This document shows, in pieces, positions 1 to 8,445 of a DNA stretch of 64,000 nucleotides. This stretch comes from Polaribacter sp. NJDZ03. Lineage in GTDB: Bacteria; Bacteroidota; Bacteroidia; Flavobacteriales; Flavobacteriaceae. The notes under the pieces are model-generated. The model was not told the DNA's origin. It saw only the letters and a list, made by a program, of their open reading frames with translations, and ran no database searches. How positions within the stretch are numbered: the first letter of the stretch is position 1; each line of letters starts with the position of its first letter. A program made the translations under genes and the position numbers. The stretch is from the NCBI RefSeq assembly GCF_019263805.1, contig NZ_CP079195.1, forward strand, positions 127,501-191,500, read 5' to 3'.

Positions 1-60
1 TGAAAAGATAAAGGTAGAACAGGAATGGTTATTTTATTATAAACATTTAAAACGAAAAAA

Positions 61-1302
61 ATGACTGTTTTAGACAAATTAACTTCGAAAGAAGCGATTG
101 AATTAGAGAACAAATATGGAGCACATAACTATCATCCACTTCCAGTGGTGTTGAGTAGAGGAGAAGGTGTTTATGTTTGGGATGCAGAAGGAAAAAGATA
201 TTATGACTTTTTATCAGCATATTCTGCTGTAAATCAGGGGCATTGTCACCCAAAAATTGTAGCTGCAATGGTAAATCAAGCTCAAACCTTGACTTTAACT
301 TCGCGTGCTTTTTATAATGATGTATTGGGTAAATATGAGAAATTTGCAACAGAACTTTTTGGTTTTGACAAATTATTACCAATGAATACTGGTGCAGAAG
401 CTGTTGAAACTGCTTTAAAAATTGCCAGAAAATGGGCGTATGAAGTAAAAGGTATTAAAGAGAATAAGGCGGAGATTATTGTTTGTGAGAATAATTTTCA
501 TGGTAGAACTACTACTATTATTTCATTTTCTAATGATCCTGTGGCTAAAAAGAATTTTGGTCCTTATACCAAAGGATTTATCAAAATTGAATATGATAAT
601 TTACAAGAGTTACAAGAGGTTTTAGAGAGTAGTAACAATATTGCGGCTTTTTTAGTAGAACCGATACAGGGGGAAGCTGGTGTTTACGTGCCTTCTGAAG
701 GATATTTGGCTGCAGCTAAAAAAATGTGTGCTGAGTATAACGTGCTTTTTATTGCAGATGAAGTACAAACAGGAATAGCAAGAACAGGTAAAATGTTGGC
801 TGTAGATCATGAGAATGTGAAACCAGATATTTTAATTTTAGGTAAAGCGTTAAGCGGTGGAGCATATCCTGTTTCGGCTGTTTTAGCGAATAATAATATT
901 ATGGATGTTATTGGACCTGGTAATCATGGTTCTACATTTGGAGGGAATCCTGTTGCTGCAGCTGTTGCAATTGCTGCATTAGAAGTTGTTGCCGAAGAAA
1001 ACTTAGCTGAAAATGCAGAAGCTTTAGGGATTATTTTTAGAGCTGAATTAACTGAATTTTGTAAAAACAATCATTTAGTAGAATCTGTTAGAGGTAAAGG
1101 TTTGTTAAATGCAATTTTAATTAATGATTCTGAAGATAGTTCTACTGCTTGGGATATCTGTATGAAATTAAAAGAGAACGGTTTATTAGCGAAACCTACG
1201 CATGGAAATATTATCCGCTTTGCACCACCGTTGGTGATGAATGAAGCACAATTAATGGAATGTATTTCAATTATTAAAAATACGATTTCAGAATTTAAAT
1301 AG
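61..1302 (+). CDS. rocD: Ornithine--oxo-acid aminotransferase
   Basis: A 413-residue PLP-dependent class III aminotransferase, full length for the family. It should convert L-ornithine plus a 2-oxo acid to glutamate semialdehyde plus an amino acid, linking arginine/ornithine catabolism to proline and glutamate in the cytoplasm. Visible marks are the N-terminal [14 protein letters not shown] block typical of ornithine transaminases, [13 protein letters not shown] (about 108-120), the cofactor-binding Asp in IADEVQTG (about 231-238), and the PLP Schiff-base lysine K262 in [11 protein letters not shown]. The ATG follows an A-rich leader. A hairpin with a T-run lies about 50 bp downstream, so the gene looks monocistronic. 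The family call is very secure; substrate preference is inferred from overall similarity. Confidence 0.95.
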   Translation: MTVLDKLTSKEAIELENKYGAHNYHPLPVVLSRGEGVYVWDAEGKRYYDFLSAYSAVNQGHCHPKIVAAMVNQAQTLTLTSRAFYNDVLGKYEKFATELFGFDKLLPMNTGAEAVETALKIARKWAYEVKGIKENKAEIIVCENNFHGRTTTIISFSNDPVAKKNFGPYTKGFIKIEYDNLQELQEVLESSNNIAAFLVEPIQGEAGVYVPSEGYLAAAKKMCAEYNVLFIADEVQTGIARTGKMLAVDHENVKPDILILGKALSGGAYPVSAVLANNNIMDVIGPGNHGSTFGGNPVAAAVAIAALEVVAEENLAENAEALGIIFRAELTEFCKNNHLVESVRGKGLLNAILINDSEDSSTAWDICMKLKENGLLAKPTHGNIIRFAPPLVMNEAQLMECISIIKNTISEFK

Positions 1303-1354
1303 CTTTAAAATATTTGAGATTACTATAAAGGAATAACTTTTTAGATATAATTTT

Positions 1355-1405
1355 AGCCACGGATGCACAAAGTTTTAATTGTGAATTCGTGGCTTCTTTT
1401 TTTTG
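1355..1405 (+). terminator. Rho-independent terminator after rocD
   Basis: The arms AGCCACG and CGTGGCT (1355-1361 and 1388-1394) extend inward into an imperfect stem and are followed by a T-rich run. It sits directly downstream of rocD and just before the next gene. Confidence 0.6.
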
Positions 1406-1442
1406 TCTATTTTTGAAAGAAAGAAATCTTATAATTTATTTT

Positions 1443-1883
1443 ATGATACATAATCCTATTACACAATTAGAACAACTTACATTAACAAGTGCTTCTAAGA
1501 ATTTTTTAAAAGAAACTGCTAAATGGGCTAAATTCTTAGCTATTATTGGTTTTGTTTTTATAGCAATAATGGTGCTTTTTGCTTTTTTTGCAACTACTAT
1601 TTTTAATTTGGCAAGCAAAATGCAACCTGGTATGCCAGAGGGTTTAGGATTGACAATGACGATAGCTTATTTGGTACTGGCCATTATATATTTTTTTCCG
1701 GTGTATTATTTATTGCAATTTTCTAATAAAATGAAAAGTGCATTGGCTACAAAAAATGATGAAACTTTAGCAAAAGCCTTTGAGATGTTAAAATCTCACT
1801 ATAAATTTATAGGTGTATTTACCATTATAACCATATCTTTATATGCTTTGGTAATTATAGCTGCTGTTTTTGGGGGACTTTAG
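1443..1883 (+). CDS. Small integral membrane protein, DUF5362-like
   Basis: About 146 residues with three hydrophobic segments: FLAIIGFVFIAIMVLFAFFA near 50 (counted from an upstream in-frame ATG at 1389), a second around LTMTIAYLVLAIIYFFPVYY, and a C-terminal one around FIGVFTIITISLYALVIIAA. The upstream ATG would add 18 residues read through the rocD terminator, so I take the internal start MIHNPITQLEQL, which is a typical start for this family in flavobacteria. The loop between the second and third segments is charged and probably cytoplasmic. I recognise the DUF5362 pattern but no function is known to me. It stands alone, with gene-free DNA behind it. Confidence 0.7.
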   Translation: MIHNPITQLEQLTLTSASKNFLKETAKWAKFLAIIGFVFIAIMVLFAFFATTIFNLASKMQPGMPEGLGLTMTIAYLVLAIIYFFPVYYLLQFSNKMKSALATKNDETLAKAFEMLKSHYKFIGVFTIITISLYALVIIAAVFGGL

Positions 1884-2277
1884 AATTAATTTTTTATTCT
1901 TTTAATAATAAATAATTTAGAGTTATTTTTTTTAGAGAGTGTAATTTGATGTTTATTGAATTCTGTATTAGAAAATAATCAATTCAAATAGGTATTTATA
2001 GAGCTAAAGTTAATTTTATTTCTTATTTCTATCTTAAAATTTATGGGTAAATGTTAGAATCGATTATTTATCTAAATTTTAAAGTAGCTTGTTTAAGTTG
2101 ATTACCTATTTTGTTCTAGTGAAAATATAAAGTTGTATTACTAACTAATATTGTATAAAATACATTAAAATTATTTTTTCACTAAATTAAATTCATTAAT
2201 ATTTAATTTTAAAACAGTTTTATTATGAATAATGTAAAGTTTGTTTTAATGTTTATTTTTTTATTAGATTAAAAAGA
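1884..2277. other. Gene-free AT-rich stretch
   Basis: About 400 bp of very AT-rich DNA with many in-frame stops on both strands. I see no ORF with coding character, no repeat shared with the rest of the window and no clear RNA structure. It ends at the promoter region of the next gene. Confidence 0.6.
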
Positions 2278-2308
2278 CTAAAAAATCAACGATTTTTAGT
2301 ACTTTTGC
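2278..2308 (+). promoter_or_regulatory. Predicted promoter with adjoining dyad for the E2 gene
   Basis: TACTTTTGC at 2300-2308 fits the Bacteroidota -7 consensus TAnnTTTG. Immediately upstream is the dyad AAAAATC-AAC-GATTTTT (2281-2297), placed where a regulator could block or aid polymerase. No convincing -33 TTG lies at the usual 19-bp spacing. Confidence 0.5.
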
Positions 2309-2329
2309 ATACTGAAAAATGAGATAGAA

Positions 2330-3652
2330 ATGGCAAGATTTGAATTGAAATTACCTAAAATGGGAGAGAGTGTTGCAGAAGCAACGATAACTTCTTGGTT
2401 AAAAGAAGTTGGAGATACCATTGAATTAGATGAAGCTGTGGTAGAAATTGCCACGGATAAAGTAGACTCAGAAATTCCTTCTGAAGTTGCAGGGACTTTA
2501 ATAGAAATTTTATTTGAACAAGATGATGTTGTTGCTGTTGGAGCAACGATTGCAATTATAGAAATAGAGGGAGAAGATTCTGGTGGAGAGCAAGTTACTG
2601 TATCTAGTAAAGCAGAAAAGTCTACTGTTGAAGAAATCGAAGAAACGATTGATAAAGCAGTTGAAACCGTAGCAGCACCAATTGCTAAGATTTCTGATTC
2701 GGGTAAATTTTATTCACCTTTAGTTAGAAATATAGCACAAACGGAAGGTATTTCTATGAGCGAATTAGAATCTATTTCTGGTTCTGGTAAAGACGATAGA
2801 GTTACTAAAGAAGACATCCTTTCTTATATAGAAAATAGAGGTGAAGCTGTTAAAGAAACACCATCTAAAGCTCCTGTTAAAGCTGAGGCTCCTAAAAAAA
2901 TAGAGAAAACGGTTGCTAAAGCGGCACCAATTTCTGTAAACGGAGAAGATGAAATTATAGAAATGAGTAGAATGGGGAAATTGATTTCTAAACACATGGT
3001 AGATTCTATACAGACTTCTGCGCATGTACAATCTTTTATAGAAATTGATGTAACTAATATTGTAAATTGGAGAAACAAGGTTAAAGATGCTTTCTTTAAA
3101 AGAGAAGGTGAGAAATTAACTTTTACACCAATTTTTATGCAAGCAATTGCTACTACAATTAAAAAATATCCTTTAATTAATATTGCTGTTAATGGTGATA
3201 CCATTATTAAAAAGAAAAATATAAATTTAGGAATGGCTGCTGCATTACCAGATGGAAACTTAATTGTACCTGTCATTAAAAATGCAGATCAACTTAGTTT
3301 GGTAGGAATTACCAAAGCAGTAAATGATTTAGCAACTAGAGCAAGAAATAATGCTTTAAAGCCAGATGATATACAAGGAGGTACTTATACGGTTACAAAT
3401 GTTGGTGGTTTTGGTTCTATTATGGGAACACCTATTATTAATCAACCACAGGTTGCTATTTTGGCTTTAGGGGCTATTAGAAAAGTACCTGCGGTTATAG
3501 AAACTCCAGAAGGTGACTTTATTGGAATTAGACAAAAAATGTTTGTATCACATTCTTATGATCATAGAGTTGTAAATGGTGCCTTAGGCGGAATGTTTAT
3601 TAAAACTTTAAAAGATATTTTAGAAGCTTGGGATATAAACCAAGACTTCTAG
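2330..3652 (+). CDS. Dihydrolipoamide acyltransferase (2-oxo acid dehydrogenase E2)
   Basis: A 440-residue E2 component with the standard domain order. The N-terminal lipoyl domain (1-80) has its lipoylated lysine K44 in IATDKVDSE. A linker leads to a peripheral-subunit-binding domain (about 127-167, FYSPLVRNIAQTEG to KEDILSYIE). An Ala/Pro/Lys linker leads to the catalytic acyltransferase domain (about 205-440). The active-site motif reads H412-RVV-N416-G instead of the textbook HxxxDG, so the usual Asp is Asn. The protein should transfer acyl groups to CoA in a branched-chain or pyruvate-type complex. No E1 or E3 gene is adjacent, so which complex it serves is not shown here; Bacteroidota stand-alone copies are usually assigned to the branched-chain complex. 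Confidence 0.88.
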   Translation: MARFELKLPKMGESVAEATITSWLKEVGDTIELDEAVVEIATDKVDSEIPSEVAGTLIEILFEQDDVVAVGATIAIIEIEGEDSGGEQVTVSSKAEKSTVEEIEETIDKAVETVAAPIAKISDSGKFYSPLVRNIAQTEGISMSELESISGSGKDDRVTKEDILSYIENRGEAVKETPSKAPVKAEAPKKIEKTVAKAAPISVNGEDEIIEMSRMGKLISKHMVDSIQTSAHVQSFIEIDVTNIVNWRNKVKDAFFKREGEKLTFTPIFMQAIATTIKKYPLINIAVNGDTIIKKKNINLGMAAALPDGNLIVPVIKNADQLSLVGITKAVNDLATRARNNALKPDDIQGGTYTVTNVGGFGSIMGTPIINQPQVAILALGAIRKVPAVIETPEGDFIGIRQKMFVSHSYDHRVVNGALGGMFIKTLKDILEAWDINQDF

Positions 3653-3679
3653 TTTTAAAATAAATACAATTATACTAAA

Positions 3680-3708
3680 AACGCTCACAATTTGTGAGCG
3701 TTTTTTTG
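3680..3708 (+). terminator. Terminator after the E2 gene
   Basis: Near-perfect hairpin ACGCTCACAA/TTTGTGAGCGT followed by seven T residues. Confidence 0.85.
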
Positions 3709-3772
3709 TTTCAAAATATTATATTCGTTGTATATAAATAATTATAAAACTAAATTAAAAAAATTAAAAAAA

Positions 3773-4507
3773 ATGAAAAAATTGTTAATTTTATTTCTAG
3801 TGATTTCTGCAAACTTAAGCTTAGCGCAAGATGCTGCATTACTTAGATTAAACTATGAAAAAGGAGCTACTTATGATGTTGAAATGAACATTTCTCAAGA
3901 AATGGGAACTGTAATGTCTATGGGAATGCTTATTAATATGGATATAAAAGTTTTAGATGTAAATGGTGATACTTATGATAGTGAAATGAAATTCACTAAA
4001 ATGACTATGGACATGTTACAAGGTGGACAAGCAATGAGTTTTGATTCTACTAAAAGTGATGAAGAGTTAGATGAAACTGGTAAGATGATGAAAGCTCAAA
4101 TGGGACCAATGTTAAGTGCTCTTATATCAGCTAAAGGAAATAACTTGGGTGAAATTTTAGAAGTTAAAGTTGAGCCAAGCATCCCTGGAGTAGAAGATAT
4201 GGCAAAACAATCTAGTAATGTTGTATATCCTACAGAAGCAGTAAGTGTTGGTAGTACTTGGACAATGACTAAAGAAGAAAAAGGTATGAAAATGGATTTT
4301 CTTTATACTGTAAAATCTATCTCAAGTGATAAGATTGTTTTAGACTTATCTGGTGATGTTTCTGGAATGGCAACCGGAACAATTTCTGGAAATATGAATA
4401 TTGATAAAGCTTCTGGAATTCCTGAAAACTCTACAATTGATATGAATATGTCAGTAAGCGGACAAGAATTAAAGTCTACAATTAAGATGACAATGGTTAA
4501 AAAATAA
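3773..4507 (+). CDS. Secreted protein of unknown function (DUF6263-like)
   Basis: About 244 residues. An in-frame ATG at 3728 exists, but the A-rich leader and the signal peptide MKKLLILFLVISANLSLAQ support the start at 3773. The mature part begins DAALLRLNYEKGATYDVEM and is methionine-rich (repeated MxM patterns such as MGTVMSMGMLINMDI), with a late block that repeats Ser/Gly/Met (SGDVSGMATGTISGNMNID). The overall pattern resembles secreted Bacteroidota proteins grouped as DUF6263. No catalytic motif is visible. It is probably periplasmic or surface-associated, and flanking terminators make it a single-gene unit. Confidence 0.7.
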   Translation: MKKLLILFLVISANLSLAQDAALLRLNYEKGATYDVEMNISQEMGTVMSMGMLINMDIKVLDVNGDTYDSEMKFTKMTMDMLQGGQAMSFDSTKSDEELDETGKMMKAQMGPMLSALISAKGNNLGEILEVKVEPSIPGVEDMAKQSSNVVYPTEAVSVGSTWTMTKEEKGMKMDFLYTVKSISSDKIVLDLSGDVSGMATGTISGNMNIDKASGIPENSTIDMNMSVSGQELKSTIKMTMVKK

Positions 4508-4527
4508 CCTTCTTATTTTAAGGAAAC

Positions 4528-4562
4528 AAAAAAGCTTCAGAGTTATTCTGAAGCTTTTTTTA
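4528..4562. terminator. Bidirectional terminator between convergent genes
   Basis: The symmetric hairpin AAAAAAGCTTCAGA...TCTGAAGCTTTTTT has A and T tracts on both sides. It lies between the secreted protein (+) and the broken acetyltransferase (-). Confidence 0.85.
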
Positions 4563-4578
4563 TGAGGTTATTTTAAAC

Positions 4579-5094
4579 TTAAAACTCTAAGTAAAAAACA
4601 TCATTAGGTCTCGTTTCTGTTTTAGAAAGAGGAAAATCATAATCTGCTATTTTTTTAAAGCCTGCTTTTTTATAAAAATCGATTGCTTTGTAGCTTTTTA
4701 TCCATACATATAACCAAATACCTTTTTGATTTTGTTGTTTGGCTAACTCTAAATTGTGTGTAAATAATTGTTTACCTAAACCAGTACCATAAAACTCTTC
4801 CAATAACTACAAACGTTCCATTTTTGTAACATTGGTTTCCTTTATGTTTTCGTTTTTGTAATTGATAATAATCTTAGAATAACCAGCTAAAACATCATTT
4901 TTAAAAATTAAATGATATTGAAACTTCTTATTGGTTATCTCTTCAATTAAGTTTTGCTCATTAAAACTAGTACTAATATAAGCGTCCATCATTTCTTTAG
5001 GAATGGCTTCTTGATGTGGAACTAAAAATGCTTTTTCACCAACTTTAGCTAATGCTTTAACATCTTCTAAAGCTGCTTTTTTAATTGAAATCAT
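4579..5094 (-). pseudogene. GNAT family N-acetyltransferase, interrupted by an in-frame amber codon
   Basis: Two ORFs in the same reading frame together make one GNAT acetyltransferase of about 171 residues. The N-terminal part (5094 down to 4810) starts MISIKKAALEDVKALAKVGEK and ends TNVTKMERL. A TAG at 4807-4809 follows, and the frame then resumes with LLEEFYGTGLGKQLFTHNLE, which contains the acetyl-CoA-binding loop (GxGxGK-like, here GTGLGKQLF) and the terminal YKKAGFKKI strand. In relatives the RL-x-V/L-L junction is a continuous beta-strand, so a single base change from a Gln or Tyr codon explains the break. The downstream piece could start only at TTG. This could be a recent nonsense mutation, a base-call error or a rare readthrough. 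Its 5' end is 22 bp from the next gene's stop. Confidence 0.8.
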
Positions 5095-5116
5095 ATAGGA
5101 GTAAATAAATTAAAAG

Positions 5117-6013
5117 TTATAAAGAACTTGCACTAAAAGTATCACCTTGGTTAACATCACCTGTGTCAAAACCTTTTTTAAACCAACGCATTCTTTGCGC
5201 AGAAGTTCCGTGGGTAAAAGAGTCTGGAACTACTCTTCCTGTAGATTGTTTTTGTAAACGATCGTCTCCAATAGCATTTGCTGCGTTTAATGCTTCTTCT
5301 AAATCATTGTCATCTAAAATTAAATTATCTTTTTGAGAATGATGCGCCCAAACACCAGCGTAAAAATCTGCTTGTAATTCTAACATAACAGAGTATTTGT
5401 TATATTCAGTTTGACTCACTTTATCGCGTAAAGCTTGTACTTTTTTACTGATACCTGTAATGGTTTGAATGTGATGGCCAACTTCGTGTGCAATTACATA
5501 CGCTTGTGCAAAATCTCCAGGAGCATTTAAATTTTTCTCCATTTCTTCAAAAAAACTTAAATCGATGTATAGTTTTTCATCACCAGGACAATAGAAAGGA
5601 CCAGTTGCGCTAGAAGCACTTCCACAAGCAGAACTCACAGAGCCTGTAAAAAGAACTAAAGTAGGTTCTCTATAATTTGGTATAATTGTGTTCCAAACAT
5701 CTTCTGTACTTCTTAAAACTTGGTTACTAAATTCTGCCAACTCATTTTCTTTAGCTGTTCCTTTGTAAGTAGTTGAAGATTCTATTTGGTTACTAGTGTT
5801 TCCTGTAATAAAGTTTAAAGGATTATTTCCTGTAAAATACATAACAGCCAAAACAATACCTACAATAATTAACCCTTTTTTAGAAGTCACTAATTTTAAT
5901 AGAAGCCCAATTATCATAGGACTTAAACTGCCTAAACCACCAGAACTACCACCAGAAGAAGCGCCTCTTCTATCTTCTACATTAGAACTCTTTCTATTTC
6001 CTTTCCACTTCAT
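5117..6013 (-). CDS. ypfJ: YpfJ-type neutral zinc metallopeptidase
   Basis: A 298-residue protein of the KPN_02809/YpfJ family. It has a basic N-terminus MKWKGNRKSSNVEDRRG, a Gly/Ser-rich stretch (about 18-30), one or two hydrophobic segments (about 31-60, including GLIIVGIVLAVMYFTG), and then an extracytoplasmic peptidase domain. The zinc motif is H176-EVG-H180 in VIAHEVGHHIQ, with further family blocks FYCPGDEKLYIDLSFF and ELQADFYAGVWAH, which supplies the third ligand region. Length and order match the family. The physiological substrate is unknown. It is co-directional with the neighbouring acetyltransferase and DUF3124 genes but not obviously coupled to them. Confidence 0.9.
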   Translation of the reverse strand: MKWKGNRKSSNVEDRRGASSGGSSGGLGSLSPMIIGLLLKLVTSKKGLIIVGIVLAVMYFTGNNPLNFITGNTSNQIESSTTYKGTAKENELAEFSNQVLRSTEDVWNTIIPNYREPTLVLFTGSVSSACGSASSATGPFYCPGDEKLYIDLSFFEEMEKNLNAPGDFAQAYVIAHEVGHHIQTITGISKKVQALRDKVSQTEYNKYSVMLELQADFYAGVWAHHSQKDNLILDDNDLEEALNAANAIGDDRLQKQSTGRVVPDSFTHGTSAQRMRWFKKGFDTGDVNQGDTFSASSL

Positions 6014-6051
6014 AAAATATCATTTTAAAAAGATAAATTTACTGTTTATTT

Positions 6052-6561
6052 TTATTTAATTCTTCTAGACTGTGTGGTAAAAGACAATCCTTGTTGACCT
6101 TTGGTAGAATTCATGATTCCTTCAAATAAAGGTTCTGGACAATCTTTAGGTATTTTCCATTCGAAAATAAAATTAGAACCCGTTTCTCCATTTTTTTCTA
6201 CTTCATCAATGATAATTTCTGTAGTTTCTAAAGGAGCTAAAAATATTGTTTTATCAAAATAAGAATATACTAGTTTTCCTTTGGTATCGTAATATTCAGC
6301 TTTTAATAAATAGATGGTGTCTGTGTCGCTTGTATTCCGCAAACTAACCATAGCAGTTAAACTATGGGTTTTATGTTCTGAAACACTGTAAATTTGAGAA
6401 TATACAGATAAATAAGATTTACCATATTCTAAAGAATCTTTTGTGTTGATTGCTAAGTGTTTTTTAGACCAATTATTAAAATCTACAGAGCTTACTTCTT
6501 TCTCTTTATTACAGCTTAAAATTAGTAGACTTAGGATGATTAGTAAAGTGTAATTTTTCAT
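6052..6561 (-). CDS. DUF3124 lipoprotein
   Basis: 169 residues with a lipoprotein signal peptide, MKNYTLLIILSLLILSC, whose Cys is the lipidation site, followed by Asn-Lys, which is compatible with retention or export. The mature part (TAMVSLRNTSDTDTIYLLKA, then LAPLETTEIIIDE) matches the beta-rich DUF3124 family as I recall it. Function is unknown. It is 38 bp upstream of the YpfJ gene on the same strand, so the two may be co-transcribed. Confidence 0.75.
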   Translation of the reverse strand: MKNYTLLIILSLLILSCNKEKEVSSVDFNNWSKKHLAINTKDSLEYGKSYLSVYSQIYSVSEHKTHSLTAMVSLRNTSDTDTIYLLKAEYYDTKGKLVYSYFDKTIFLAPLETTEIIIDEVEKNGETGSNFIFEWKIPKDCPEPLFEGIMNSTKGQQGLSFTTQSRRIK

Positions 6562-6593
6562 TTTATTATCTTTTGAAGAAATGGAAGTGGTTT

Positions 6594-6733
6594 GTTTAAC
6601 GTTTAGTATAAGAATAGTTACGGGTTTACGTGCGAGGATTTTCCGCAGGAAAATCAGACGTAGTAAACTTGAAAAGACCTTTTTCTAAGCCTAAAATTGA
6701 GCTATTATTTTTATACATTGCTGTAAATAGTGT
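6594..6733 (-). repeat. Flavobacterial 3' palindromic element (attC-like) behind an orphan gene
   Basis: Read on the minus strand, this follows the stop of the next gene with a run of imperfect palindromes. It contains a perfect 8-bp stem GATTTTCC-GCA-GGAAAATC (6637-6655) inside weaker outer pairing around GTTTAC/GTAAAC. It ends at GTTAAAC (plus-strand 6594-6600), which fits the integron core GTTRRRY. The opposite end near the stop (ATTTAC) only approximates RYYYAAC. I recall very similar sequence behind unrelated orphan genes in other flavobacteria, so it is probably a dispersed element rather than part of the gene. Confidence 0.5.
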
Positions 6734-7312
6734 TTATTTAAGTTTGTCTTTAATATGAGTAATCAATGTTTTTATTCTTTTATCCCAATATTCTTGAGCA
6801 TAATTTGACAATTTTTTAGTGTCATTCTCATATTTTTTATTTAACTCATCCAAAGAAACAACCTCAAAGTATCTTATCTTTTTAGGTCTTGGCCAGTTTT
6901 TCAATTCTTGAGTCACTTTGTCGAAAACTGTGTCCGTTCCGTATTCTAATTCATACTGGATACATAAAGAATCAAATTCTTCTGCTTTACTATTCATATT
7001 TAAAATAGCATCGTTTCTTCTTTGCAAGTGATATTCTGCTTGTCTTTTGCTAATGTCATCTTTTGTCATCTCAAAACACTGCCTATTATAAGCATATCCC
7101 ATATCATCTTGAATACAAGTTTTTTCAATTCTTCTCAAAGAGTTTAGCGTCCCAATTAATTTGGCGTATAAAGCTTTTTGTCTTTCGGTTTTATCTTTTT
7201 TACTTTTTCGTAATTCGATTAATAAAACTGAAGTTAAGGAAATAACTCCACCAATTATTACTGATAATATAGTTCTGAAAAAATCAATATTTATTATTGA
7301 ATCTGAGGTCAT
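6734..7312 (-). CDS. Orphan protein with N-terminal membrane anchor
   Basis: 192 residues. One transmembrane segment lies near the N-terminus (about 11-32, FRTILSVIIGGVISLTSVLL), followed by a long charged cytoplasmic region rich in Lys, Glu and Gln (ELRKSKKDKTERQKALYAKL onward) that is likely mostly helical. I recognise no family or catalytic motif. Its setting is odd: it sits alone with an attC-like palindrome directly behind it, and the stretch TTCCAAC at 7330-7336 (minus strand GTTGGAA) lies in front. It looks like an acquired cassette gene. Phage-defence and cargo cassettes often have this anchored-helix architecture, but nothing here proves such a role. Confidence 0.6.
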   Translation of the reverse strand: MTSDSIINIDFFRTILSVIIGGVISLTSVLLIELRKSKKDKTERQKALYAKLIGTLNSLRRIEKTCIQDDMGYAYNRQCFEMTKDDISKRQAEYHLQRRNDAILNMNSKAEEFDSLCIQYELEYGTDTVFDKVTQELKNWPRPKKIRYFEVVSLDELNKKYENDTKKLSNYAQEYWDKRIKTLITHIKDKLK

Positions 7313-7406
7313 TTTTACATTATTTACAATTCCAACAATAAAATAAGTTTCAATTCATTTTATCAGAAGTCAAACGAATTTACCCTTTTTTCTTGACAAA
7401 ATCAAA

Positions 7407-7440
7407 CAAAAAACCTCTCTGAATACGCAGTGAGGTTTGT
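7407..7440 (-). terminator. Terminator after the amidohydrolase gene
   Basis: On the minus strand AAACCTCACTG...CAGAGAGGTTT forms a stem with one T-T mismatch, followed by a run of seven T. Confidence 0.75.
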
Positions 7441-7482
7441 GATTTTTATCAGCAATAAAAAAAGTTAAGTTTAATAAAGTAA

Positions 7483-8295
7483 TTATTTTAAATCATTCAC
7501 ATCAATCTTAAATAATTCGGCTGCATTTTCCCATAGAATGAATTCTTTTTTATCATCAGCTAAATCTAATTGATTCATAAATTTCAAATAAGATTTCATA
7601 TTAGAAATTGGCCAGTCGGTACCATATAATAAATATTTTGGATCTCCTGCGTAGGTTATCATCTCTTCAATTTCCTTTTTCATGTAGCGTTCAAACTTGT
7701 CATTAAAATCGCCTAAAACCAAACCAGAAATATCAGCAAAAACATTTTTATTTTTATAGACAACTTCCATACAATCTTTAATCCAAGGATTACCAACATG
7801 ACAAATTACAATTTTTAAATCTGGAAAATCTACCGCTAAATCATCAATATGCAACGGATGAGAATATTTTACTTTACCTGTTGGTGCATATGTATCTCCA
7901 GAATGAAACATTACAGGAACATCATATTCAATGGCCATTTCATACCACAATTTTAATCGAATATCATTCGGATAAAAAGGCTCGTAGCCAGGATAAAATT
8001 TTAAACCTTTTATATGTCCTTCTTTTAAATACTGACTAACTTCTATAACATCTTTGTAATTATAATGCAAGTAACTAATACCAGCAACTACGCCAATATT
8101 TTTATAACCTTTAACCGTTTCTACAACTAGTTTGGTGCTTGGTCTGTGTTCATTTACTTTGTAAGAGGATAAAACCAATGAATAATCTACCTGATTATCT
8201 TTCATGGTATTAGAAAGTAAATCTAAACTATCTTTTATAGAGGTTACTCTATCTTCATGGTAATTATTAAGGTGTGTATGTACGTCTATAATCAT
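7483..8295 (-). CDS. Amidohydrolase family protein (metal-dependent, TIM barrel)
   Basis: A 270-residue amidohydrolase of the COG2159 type. Metal-binding and active-site marks in order are DVHTHL at residues 3-8, MFHSGD in the middle, VICHVGNPW (the His on strand 6) and LLYGTDWPIS (the Asp on strand 8). The substrate cannot be told from sequence; relatives include decarboxylases and lactonases. Its length is on the short side but all four barrel motifs are present, so it should be active. It is a single-gene unit with its own terminator. Confidence 0.8.
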   Translation of the reverse strand: MIIDVHTHLNNYHEDRVTSIKDSLDLLSNTMKDNQVDYSLVLSSYKVNEHRPSTKLVVETVKGYKNIGVVAGISYLHYNYKDVIEVSQYLKEGHIKGLKFYPGYEPFYPNDIRLKLWYEMAIEYDVPVMFHSGDTYAPTGKVKYSHPLHIDDLAVDFPDLKIVICHVGNPWIKDCMEVVYKNKNVFADISGLVLGDFNDKFERYMKKEIEEMITYAGDPKYLLYGTDWPISNMKSYLKFMNQLDLADDKKEFILWENAAELFKIDVNDLK

Positions 8296-8445
8296 TTTTT
8301 TTGAATATGAATTGTGTATGATGTGTTTATCAAAGTTACAATTTAAAACAGAAAAAATAGATTTGAATTTACAACGTAGCTTTTTAAAGCAGCTTTATGA
8401 TAGTTAAGAAAACCTATTTTTAAAAGCTAAATGGAATCTTTAAAA

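Noticed and set aside
1..60. End of an upstream gene at the window edge
   Set aside because: The first 60 bases are too short and show no recognisable reading frame.
2765..3276. Antisense ORFs over the E2 gene, and similar shadows over htpG, secA, fumC and prfB
   Set aside because: They lie opposite well-conserved genes, have no start signals and have skewed, low-complexity composition.
4579..4803. Separate small gene of 74 residues
   Set aside because: It starts with TTG in the middle of a conserved acetyltransferase domain, in the same frame as the preceding piece; one broken gene explains both.
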